Shown piece by piece: positions 7,021 through 13,304 of a DNA stretch of 13,304 bases. The notes beneath the pieces were generated by a model, which was not told the origin of the DNA, did no database searches, and saw only the letters and a program-made list of their open reading frames with translations. Numbering within the stretch: the first letter of the stretch is position 1; every line of letters starts with the position of its first letter. A program made the position numbers and the translations under genes. The stretch comes from Sedimentisphaerales bacterium. GTDB lineage: Bacteria; Planctomycetota; Phycisphaerae; Sedimentisphaerales; Anaerobacaceae. The DNA lies in the NCBI GenBank assembly GCA_030630905.1, contig DAOVMB010000022.1, forward strand, positions 1 through 13,304. The letters run 5' to 3'.

Positions 7021-8064
7021 CTAAGTACTATCGCCGATTTTTTCCTTCCATTTGTGCTTCCTGACCGAGGCCAGAATCTTCTGCGCACATTCCAGGGCGG
7101 CCAGTCCCTCCTGGGCGCTGACTTCCGGGGTGCGTTCTCTATCGGTAACGGCCTGCAGAAAAGCCTCCTGTTCCAGACGGATGGGTTCTTTATCATCGAC
7201 GTCAAGCTGTTCGATGTGGAGCAAATCCGGCCAATTTACCGAAGTCAGGTCAAAATCCCCGGATTCTTTGTGTCCTTTTATCCACTTGAGAACGTTAATA
7301 TTTGGATCGGCTTTAATAATAATCCCGCTTTTTCTGAGATAATTCACGCTCAGATACGCCTTCCGGCTGAAGACTCTGACCTTTCTTTCGGTTTTAAGGG
7401 CAAGTCTCGAAGCGGTGATATTCGCGATGCAGCCGTTCTCGAAAACGATCCTTGCATTGCAGATGTCTTCCCTGTCTTCAACGACGTTGACACCAACGGC
7501 GTCCACTCTCTTAATTTTACTTGCCGCCAGGGACAGGATAATATCTATATCGTGGATCATAACATCCAGCACCACCCCGACGTCGGTCGAGCGGAACGGA
7601 TATGGACTTATGCGGTTGGCCTCGATAAACTTCGGTTGGATATCGAGCCTTTTGATTGTCTGGACCACCGGATTGCATCGCTCGGAATGCCCCACCGCCA
7701 CGACAGCGCCGTGTTTTTTTGCAAGGGCAACGATCTTCCTGCCTTCTCTGACATTGGCCGCCAGCGGTTTTTCGATCAGTACTGCAATTTGTTTCTTGAT
7801 AAAGATCTTCGCTAACTTCAGATGTGTCACCGTTGGAGTCGCGATTGTTACGGCATCGACCTTGTCCAGGATCTCTGCGCAATCAGTCGAGGCCAGACAG
7901 TGATATTGTTCGGCCAGATGCTGAGCCTTGCCGGCATCGGTATCGACCACGGCAACAAGTTCGCACTGAGACAATTGGTTATAGACCTTTGCATGTATTG
8001 CCCCCATTTTGCCTGCGCCGATAACGGCGGTTCGTAATTTCGTATTTTGTATAGATTCATTCAT
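7021..8064 (-). CDS. Gfo/Idh/MocA-family NAD(P)-dependent sugar oxidoreductase, possibly GnnA-like
   Basis: Members of this family oxidise or reduce hydroxyl/keto groups of sugars and inositols with NAD(P). The 347-residue protein has the Rossmann motif VIGAGKMG (14-21), an acidic residue at the end of strand 2 (D41), the family's EKP motif (98-100, with the conserved Lys) and the catalytic-region motif MIHDIDIIL (169-177). The C-terminal alpha/beta domain is complete. It starts 38 bases after lpxA, with a GAGAGC SD before ATG 8064. In Acidithiobacillus and Leptospira a family member, GnnA, oxidises the 3-OH of UDP-GlcNAc before GnnB aminates it, giving lipid A with amide-linked chains. The lpxA neighbour makes a UDP-GlcNAc-type substrate plausible, but no gnnB-like aminotransferase is in view. 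Family is certain; the substrate is an inference from context. Confidence 0.9.
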   Translation of the reverse strand: MNESIQNTKLRTAVIGAGKMGAIHAKVYNQLSQCELVAVVDTDAGKAQHLAEQYHCLASTDCAEILDKVDAVTIATPTVTHLKLAKIFIKKQIAVLIEKPLAANVREGRKIVALAKKHGAVVAVGHSERCNPVVQTIKRLDIQPKFIEANRISPYPFRSTDVGVVLDVMIHDIDIILSLAASKIKRVDAVGVNVVEDREDICNARIVFENGCIANITASRLALKTERKVRVFSRKAYLSVNYLRKSGIIIKADPNINVLKWIKGHKESGDFDLTSVNWPDLLHIEQLDVDDKEPIRLEQEAFLQAVTDRERTPEVSAQEGLAALECAQKILASVRKHKWKEKIGDST

Positions 8065-8102
8065 TGTTCAGCTCTCGTTGTTAATTATTCGTCGATGAAC
8101 TA

Positions 8103-8912
8103 TCAGCCGTTTCTAAACTTCTCCCGGTACCTGCCGAACTGGTGCTCACTGCTTTTGGTTATCGCATCGATCATGGCTCGAATATTATCATCGAGCCCAT
8201 CCTCCATTGCCAAAGCTTTTGCGTTGTCAAGTAACGTGCCTTCCTGCCGATATAACTTCTTATACGCCTCGAATATTTGTTGCTGCTGCTCTTCGCTCAT
8301 GCCGGCTCGACTCAGACCTCGCTTGTTCACCCCTCGAATCTTCGGTGGGTAATGTCCACTGACTGTCAGGAACGGCGGAATATCCCGATTGATTCCGGCT
8401 AAACCGGCTACATAGCACCACTTGCCGATCGTCACAAACTGATGTGAAGCGGCCAAACCGCTGAACCATACCCCCGTTTCGATCTTGCAGTGTCCCCCAA
8501 TCTGCACGAGGTTGCTCATCACGGCATTATCTTCCACTGTACAGTCGTGTCCGATGTGCGTACCGACCATCATAAAATTATCATTCCCAATTGTTGTCAG
8601 ATCGCCCGGTTGAATACCCGGATGGATGGTAACCTGTTCGCGAATTACGTTTCCGTCTCCTATTACAAGCCCGCCGATCTCGGAATCCGGCTTCAAACGC
8701 AGAACCTGCGGCCGGCTTCCAAGTACGCAATTCGGGAAAAATTGATTCCTCCGGCCGATCGTGACATTCTTGTTTATCACCACATTGGCATCGAGTATCG
8801 TACCGGAGCCGATCGTGACTCCGCTGTGAATTACACAATTAGGCCCAATGATAACATCGTCGTCCAACTGGGCATCTTTATGGATTACTGCACTGGGATG
8901 TATCTGAGACAT
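8103..8912 (-). CDS. lpxA: Acyl-ACP--UDP-N-acetylglucosamine O-acyltransferase
   Basis: LpxA moves a 3-hydroxyacyl chain from ACP to the 3-position of UDP-GlcNAc, the first step of lipid A synthesis, in the cytosol. The 269-residue product has the left-handed beta-helix hexapeptide repeats over about 1-180 and the C-terminal helical domain. The catalytic base is H122 in GTHIGHDCTV (117-126), with H141 and H157 (AASHQF) matching other active-site His residues, and the family signature IRGVNKRGLSRAGMS at 192-206. G170 aligns with E. coli G173, the acyl-chain ruler, where Gly permits longer chains than Met; chain length is therefore inferred to be longer than C10. SD AGAGG at 8917-8921 precedes ATG 8912 with a short 4-base gap. 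It lies 22 bases after lpxC/fabZ in the same transcript. Confidence 0.96.
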   Translation of the reverse strand: MSQIHPSAVIHKDAQLDDDVIIGPNCVIHSGVTIGSGTILDANVVINKNVTIGRRNQFFPNCVLGSRPQVLRLKPDSEIGGLVIGDGNVIREQVTIHPGIQPGDLTTIGNDNFMMVGTHIGHDCTVEDNAVMSNLVQIGGHCKIETGVWFSGLAASHQFVTIGKWCYVAGLAGINRDIPPFLTVSGHYPPKIRGVNKRGLSRAGMSEEQQQQIFEAYKKLYRQEGTLLDNAKALAMEDGLDDNIRAMIDAITKSSEHQFGRYREKFRNG

Positions 8913-8934
8913 ATTACCTCTTTAAAAACTTTTT

Positions 8935-10245
8935 CTATACTTTTTCATCGTCGACGAGCATAAATTTGATCTGTGCCTCGGCGACTACTACATCACCGAC
9001 CATTGCTTTGCACCGACACTGTGCGGTTCTTTTCCTCAGTTTGATAGTCTCGGCGATAAGAATAAGCTGGTCGCCGGGCACGACGGATTTACGTAATTTT
9101 ACATGATCCATACTCAACAGCACTGCAAGCTTGCCGGTATGCTCGAGTCGCTGTGCGAATAACAAACCGGAGACCTGTGCCATTGCTTCAACGATAAGAA
9201 CGCCGGGCATAATCGGCGTGCCGGGAAAATGACCCTGGAAGAATTGCTCGTTAAAGCTGACATTCTTAATGCCCTTGATTCGTGTCTCTCCTTCGATTTC
9301 GATAACCTTGTCCACGAGCAAAAACGGATATCTGTGCGGCAGAATCTTGGCGATCTGCCGAATATCCAAAAGAGCATCGGTGCCGAATTTGGCAATGCGT
9401 TCCTGCTGCTGGGCCGCCTCGTATAATTTCCTGACGAGCTGCTGATTGAGGACGTGGCCGCTCTTGTAGGCAACGATTCTCCCTTTCACGGCCCGGCCGA
9501 CAAGCGCCAGATCACCTACTAAATCAGCAATTTTATGCCTGACGCACTCATTGGGAAATCTGTAACTGTTCTTGATTGGCCCATCTGAGTTGATTACCAG
9601 AAGATCGCGTGGGCCGATATGCGTTCCTATACCACGGGCCTGAAACTGTTTTGCCTCTGCCTCAAGCAAGAATGTCCGGGCCGGTGCAAGATGCTTCTCG
9701 AAGCTCTCAGGTGTTAGCCGGCAACTGAAAATTTGCCTGCCAATACCGGTGTGCCCACCGTAATCAAGATCGTAGGTCAGGCTCAATCCGTCATCAGAAT
9801 AAGGAAGTGCGTAAATGCACGTATCACCGGCGGTGATGGTGATAGGCTTTCTGATTACGTACTCTTTCCGGCGGACGTTTTGCTCGATGAGGCCGGTACG
9901 TTTGAGGACCTTGAAATACTCGGCACAACTGCAGTCCATGGCCGGCAGTTCCGGGCCGTTCACTTCAACAACTATGTTGTCGATCTCAAGTGCGTTCACT
10001 GTGGCCAGACAGTGCTCGATGGTCTCTATGCTGACGGAGCCTTTCTTGATTGTTGTGCGACGACTGCGCTCGGCAAGATTGGACGCAACGGCACTAATCC
10101 GGACTGGCTCAGGGGCATCAGTCCGAACGAAAGTTATGCCGGAATCTGCAGGAGCAGGGCGGAAGAGAACCTTGGCTTCCTTACCACCGAACAGGCCGCG
10201 TCCTCGAATTCTGCTTTCACTTTTTATCGTCTTCTGCAGCTTCAA
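8935..10245 (-). CDS. lpxC/fabZ: Bifunctional LpxC deacetylase / FabZ dehydratase fusion
   Basis: One 436-residue protein joins two enzymes. Residues 1 to about 280 are LpxC, the zinc deacetylase that commits UDP-3-O-acyl-GlcNAc to lipid A: TIEH (75-78; E77 catalytic, H78 zinc ligand), HKIAD (237-241; zinc ligands H237 and D241) and SGHVLN with H264. Residues about 290-436 are FabZ, the 3-hydroxyacyl-ACP dehydratase of fatty acid synthesis: ILPHRYPFLLVDKV (301-314), then FFQGHFPGTPIMPGVLIVEA with H339 and E353, the 14-residue spacing of the family. Such fusions are known from Bacteroidetes and Planctomycetes. The usual GLH near the LpxC N-terminus reads GLF (F19). The start is TTG 10245, as no nearby ATG exists and an SD fits; it overlaps lpxD by 29 bases, implying coupled translation. 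Confidence 0.96.
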   Translation of the reverse strand: MKLQKTIKSESRIRGRGLFGGKEAKVLFRPAPADSGITFVRTDAPEPVRISAVASNLAERSRRTTIKKGSVSIETIEHCLATVNALEIDNIVVEVNGPELPAMDCSCAEYFKVLKRTGLIEQNVRRKEYVIRKPITITAGDTCIYALPYSDDGLSLTYDLDYGGHTGIGRQIFSCRLTPESFEKHLAPARTFLLEAEAKQFQARGIGTHIGPRDLLVINSDGPIKNSYRFPNECVRHKIADLVGDLALVGRAVKGRIVAYKSGHVLNQQLVRKLYEAAQQQERIAKFGTDALLDIRQIAKILPHRYPFLLVDKVIEIEGETRIKGIKNVSFNEQFFQGHFPGTPIMPGVLIVEAMAQVSGLLFAQRLEHTGKLAVLLSMDHVKLRKSVVPGDQLILIAETIKLRKRTAQCRCKAMVGDVVVAEAQIKFMLVDDEKV

Positions 10246-11266
10246 GTTGTTCTATCCTCTTGCTCAGTTGTTTGAGTTGCCGCGCCATTTTTGGCAGACG
10301 CAGGATCAAGCCGACTGTTCGCAATGCGTCTTTTCTGTTAATCGCCGGCGTCCAGGCCAGTTTCTGACCGGCCGGCACATTGTTTATCACGCCGGCCTGA
10401 GCGGCAACCATCGTGCCGTCGCCTATTTCTATATTGTCGGCCACGCCGACCTGACCACCTAATACGACACCATCGCCAAGCTTGCTGCTGCCGGCAATGC
10501 CGGCCAGAGCCACTATCAAGCAGCATTTGCCGGTGACGACGTTATGAGCGATTTGTACGAGGTTATCAATCTTTGTCCCGGCTCCGATGATTGTATTTCC
10601 GAACTTGGCCCTGTCAATGCAGCAATTGGCTCCTATCTCGACAAAGTCTTCGATGATCACGCCGCCGTTATGCGGAATCAGTCTGTGAGCGCCGTCGATG
10701 AATGAATAGCCGAAACCGGTCGAGCCGATTGTACTGTTTGCCTGGACGATGACGTTGTTGCCTATGCAGCAGTTGTGGTAAATGACGACGTTGCTGTCGA
10801 GACGAGAATGCTCACCCAGCTTTGAATTCTCACCTATTTTACACCCGCTGCCGATGATGCTGTTTTGTCCGATTTCGACCCCATCGTCAATCACCACGTT
10901 CGCACCGACAGACACGCCTTTGGCTATTTTAACATTGCCGGCGACTTTGGCGGTCGGATCAATACCTTCAGTTGCGGCTTTGAGTCCGGGTGCGAAAATT
11001 CTCAAGGTTTCTATGAGAGCGGCATTAACATTTTTGACGATCAATTGCGGCTTGTCTGAGCTTTCGATACGTGCCGAGACAATGACCGCGCCTGCATGGG
11101 ACTGGCTGAGCGCGGCTTTATGTTTGTCATCTGCGACGAAGGTAACTTCACTTTTGCCTGCCGCCTTAACCGGGGACACAGCAGTAATCCGCCTGCCGAT
11201 TTCATTAGCATTACCGATTAGTTCGGCGCCGAGCCGCTTGGCTAATTGTTCAACTGTCAGTTTCAT
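10217..11266 (-). CDS. lpxD: UDP-3-O-(3-hydroxyacyl)glucosamine N-acyltransferase
   Basis: LpxD adds the second 3-hydroxyacyl chain, N-linked at position 2, after LpxC has removed the acetyl group. The 349-residue protein has the N-terminal uridine-binding domain (about 1-100; ending in a segment like VNAALIETLRIFAP), then hexapeptide repeats of the left-handed beta helix (about 103-300), with STGFGYSF at 182-189 and the catalytic His region DNLVQIAHNVVTG, where H241 corresponds to E. coli H239. The C-terminus (about 318-349) is a charged, probably coiled helix that in homologues contacts ACP. ATG 11266 has no clear SD; the gene lies 31 bases after skp. Its end overlaps the start of lpxC/fabZ. 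Length and motifs are normal. Confidence 0.96.
   Translation of the reverse strand: MKLTVEQLAKRLGAELIGNANEIGRRITAVSPVKAAGKSEVTFVADDKHKAALSQSHAGAVIVSARIESSDKPQLIVKNVNAALIETLRIFAPGLKAATEGIDPTAKVAGNVKIAKGVSVGANVVIDDGVEIGQNSIIGSGCKIGENSKLGEHSRLDSNVVIYHNCCIGNNVIVQANSTIGSTGFGYSFIDGAHRLIPHNGGVIIEDFVEIGANCCIDRAKFGNTIIGAGTKIDNLVQIAHNVVTGKCCLIVALAGIAGSSKLGDGVVLGGQVGVADNIEIGDGTMVAAQAGVINNVPAGQKLAWTPAINRKDALRTVGLILRLPKMARQLKQLSKRIEQLEAAEDDKK
10255..10260 (-). promoter_or_regulatory. Shine-Dalgarno supporting the lpxC/fabZ TTG start
   Basis: On the minus strand AGAGGA lies 9 bases before TTG 10245, inside the 3' end of lpxD. This is the main support for the TTG start; the first Met codon in frame is at residue 103, far too late. 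Confidence 0.65.
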
Positions 11267-11297
11267 TCAAAATCAAACAGCAAAATGTATCATATAT

Positions 11298-11903
11298 TTA
11301 ATTGATGAATTTCGATTCTTCTTTATCCAGTTCGGCGATGACTTCATCCGTTAGATCCAGGCATCCGTTGCTGTACAACACTTTATGGGTACTGAGAGTC
11401 ATAGCAAGCTCCTCGTACCGTTGAATAGGAAATTCAGGTTCATCGCTCCCAAGGACCAGAGGCAGCCTTTTTTCAGCGGCCAGCACCTTGGTTATACGCA
11501 GGATCTCTTTATAGAGTTCTTGTGTCCATTGCTGGTGTTTTAATGCTTTCTGCTGGGGATTGAATTCCTGCATAGTTTTGAGGTCGTTCTGTTTTTGCAG
11601 GTACTCCTTATATTGCTTCAGATGGTCGCTGCTGCCCGGTTTTAAGGCCCTGAGACCGGCTGCCAGCGCCTGGATTTCTCTGGAGAGCTGCTCCTCCTCC
11701 GCAGCCATTTTACTATTTTCGGCATTCGTTCTTTCTTTGTACTTCTCTGTTGCCTTACATTCACGCAATGCCCGCCTGACATCGACAATGCCGATTGGCA
11801 TGACCTGGTCATTAGTTTTCATCTGGGCCATGCTGTATTCATGTACTAAAAGCAAAACCACCACGCCCATCAAGCAACCCAAAACTGCCGTTTTAATCTT
11901 CAT
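11298..11903 (-). CDS. skp: OmpH/Skp-family periplasmic chaperone
   Basis: Skp-type proteins are periplasmic trimers that hold unfolded outer-membrane proteins on their way to BamA. The 201-residue product has a signal peptide: K2 and K4, a hydrophobic core about 6-20, and probable cleavage after A26. A beta strand with the family start IGIVDVRRAL (37-46) follows, then a long charged, Gln-rich helical region (about 48-145) expected to form the coiled-coil tentacle, and the closing motif VLYSNGCLDLTDEVIAELD (175-193). AAAGGT SD precedes ATG 11903. It begins 51 bases after bamA, the usual bamA-skp-lpxD order. At 201 residues it is slightly longer than E. coli Skp. Confidence 0.92.
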   Translation of the reverse strand: MKIKTAVLGCLMGVVVLLLVHEYSMAQMKTNDQVMPIGIVDVRRALRECKATEKYKERTNAENSKMAAEEEQLSREIQALAAGLRALKPGSSDHLKQYKEYLQKQNDLKTMQEFNPQQKALKHQQWTQELYKEILRITKVLAAEKRLPLVLGSDEPEFPIQRYEELAMTLSTHKVLYSNGCLDLTDEVIAELDKEESKFIN

Positions 11904-11954
11904 ATAATTTACCTTTCTCTATTTTAGCTCTTATTGACAGTTCGACAATCGATC

Positions 11955-13304
11955 TTAATAAAGTCTTCCCATATAGAAACTGAAGACCTGTGTCTCGTCT
12001 TCTTCGTCTTTCATGAATGGCGTGGCAAACTCAAACCTCATCGGTACGCGTGTGCCAAGTAGTTGAGGTATCGATATTTCTATACCTGCACCAATCGAGG
12101 CGCGGTACCTGCCGGTATCGATCGTTCCGCTGTCTACGAAAAACAACGCACCAATGTTCTCGCCGATTAAGGGCACGGTTATCTCGGTATTGGCCAGGAA
12201 TATCCAGTCACTGCCTATCGGATCTTTTCGCACCGGCGTGACACCAACGGGAAGACCCGTTTGCAAACCTCTTGTGCTTACGCCCCTATACTCGAAACCT
12301 CTTATACCGTAAGTGCTCGTACCACCGCCGTAAAACTTATCGAAAGGAGGCGCTTCGGATACAGTTGTGGCAGCGAGCAGCTTCAGCGCCAGGACGGTTC
12401 TTCGTTCGAGCAAGTCCTCATAGAGCGTCCTGTATCCAACGGTGCTGCCTTTCACTATTCCGAAGTCATATTCACCGGTCACCTGTTCGTAGCCGACATC
12501 GAAGCGATAACCATTGCTTGGCGTATATCGATCATCCCTCATATCTCTGCCGATGCCAAGCCTTGCCCCCACGAGAAGATTATGCCCTTTGACATCGATG
12601 ATTTCCTGAGGCGCATCGAAATCAAGGTCGCCGACCTCAACGTTCTCGACTCTAAAGCCGAAACTGGGTCGCCAGCGGTTCTTAAGCCGCTGCTCAAATC
12701 CGATATATGCTTTTTTCCTTTTTTCGTCGTGGCTTTCTCTCCACCGTTCGTAGCTTGATCCGGCCACATCGAGTGATGTCGGTTTGTCTTGAAAGTAAGG
12801 TTCCGTAAATGTTACAGAATAGTAGCTCACATGGGTTCCCGGCTCAAGCGCAACTCTCAGGCTCTGGCCGGCGCCTTTGAACGACCGCATAGTGATAAAC
12901 TCTTCGATGCTTTCGGGCCAATCCTGAATATCGAAATTACGTTGCTGCCAAATCAACTGGCCGACGACACCGCTATCGCTGCCCACGGCGACGCCCGGAT
13001 TCCACATCCCCGTCAGGCCTTCCTTGATATCCACTATAGCATCCCTGCGGTCCGGTGCTCCCTCGGTTGGCTGGGTTGGTCTGATCATCGCTTCCTCGGA
13101 CATCGTCATTCTTTGGACATATCGTTCCAATTGACCGCCGCCCTGTTTGGGAGCGATACCGGCGTTGTACAATTCGCCTGGTGAAAAATCATACTCATCC
13201 AGAATCCGCCGGACGACCTTGTCATGGACCTGTTCGTTACCTGTGATTTCAATCTTACCGATTCTGAACTGCCTGCCCTCGGTGATTTTGAACTCGACGT
13301 CCAC
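11955..13304 (-). CDS. bamA: Outer-membrane protein assembly factor BamA (N-terminus outside window)
   Basis: BamA is the outer-membrane barrel that folds and inserts other beta-barrel proteins. Only the C-terminal 449 residues are here; the first codon in view is GTG within the gene, not a start. Visible residues about 11-50 (FRIGKIEITGNEQV...) are the last POTRA domain. The 16-strand barrel follows, with the typical DDRYTPSNGY (257-266), FYGGGTSTYGIRGF (324-337) including the RGF of the conserved barrel loop, ALFFVDSG (386-393), and a C-terminus ending in Tyr, the aromatic signal of outer-membrane proteins. Between POTRA and barrel, residues 121-147 (about NFDIQDWPESIEEF to FKGAGQ) form a segment longer than in proteobacterial BamA, which I associate with planctomycetes. 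It is the first visible gene of the cluster; its promoter lies outside. Confidence 0.95.
   Translation of the reverse strand: MDVEFKITEGRQFRIGKIEITGNEQVHDKVVRRILDEYDFSPGELYNAGIAPKQGGGQLERYVQRMTMSEEAMIRPTQPTEGAPDRRDAIVDIKEGLTGMWNPGVAVGSDSGVVGQLIWQQRNFDIQDWPESIEEFITMRSFKGAGQSLRVALEPGTHVSYYSVTFTEPYFQDKPTSLDVAGSSYERWRESHDEKRKKAYIGFEQRLKNRWRPSFGFRVENVEVGDLDFDAPQEIIDVKGHNLLVGARLGIGRDMRDDRYTPSNGYRFDVGYEQVTGEYDFGIVKGSTVGYRTLYEDLLERRTVLALKLLAATTVSEAPPFDKFYGGGTSTYGIRGFEYRGVSTRGLQTGLPVGVTPVRKDPIGSDWIFLANTEITVPLIGENIGALFFVDSGTIDTGRYRASIGAGIEISIPQLLGTRVPMRFEFATPFMKDEEDETQVFSFYMGRLY

Noticed and set aside
6799..7815. Long plus-strand open frame of 338 codons
   Set aside because: It is antisense to the cyclophilin and the Gfo/Idh/MocA gene, both with clear motifs; its translation has no recognisable domain.
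9733..10275. Plus-strand open frame of 180 codons
   Set aside because: It mirrors the lpxC/fabZ coding strand and shows no domain of its own.

Overview
This 13.3-kb window looks like chromosome from a Gram-negative, LPS-making bacterium, most likely of the Planctomycetota (Phycisphaerae-like). The clues are a fused LpxC/FabZ protein, a BamA with an extra segment at the start of the barrel ending in a phrase like RSFKGAGQ, and a flavin oxidoreductase with a planctomycete-like N-terminus. The assignment is by recognition only; no 16S or other marker is present. Base composition is roughly balanced throughout.

Left block (1-3894, minus strand): uvrA, followed after 13 bases by an Old-Yellow-Enzyme-family NADH:flavin oxidoreductase that runs off the left edge. 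The SD of the oxidoreductase overlaps the uvrA stop, so the two are probably cotranscribed.

Middle block (3895-6237): a 305-base divergent intergenic region, then on the plus strand a Fic-family AMPylase (Fic core plus C-terminal winged helix) and endonuclease V (nfi), only 7 bases apart. The intergenic region holds a near-consensus sigma70-type promoter (TTGACA, 17 bases, TATACT). It sits inside six TACTAA/TTAGTA half-sites placed with exact dyad symmetry. This is the most interesting structure in the window, and it suggests tight, probably autogenous, repression of a fic-nfi operon.

Right block (6302-13304, minus strand): an outer-membrane biogenesis cluster read right to left: bamA (5' end outside the window), skp/ompH, lpxD, lpxC/fabZ fusion, lpxA, a Gfo/Idh/MocA oxidoreductase, and a lipoprotein cyclophilin. 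Gaps are 22-62 bases with one 29-base overlap. Together these genes insert outer-membrane proteins (BamA, Skp, possibly the cyclophilin) and carry out the early acylation and deacetylation steps of lipid A synthesis (LpxA, LpxC, LpxD). The oxidoreductase next to lpxA may alter the UDP-GlcNAc precursor in the manner of GnnA, but its partner aminotransferase is not in view. No lpxB or lpxK is present here.

No rRNA, tRNA, CRISPR array, insertion sequence or clear intrinsic terminator was seen.
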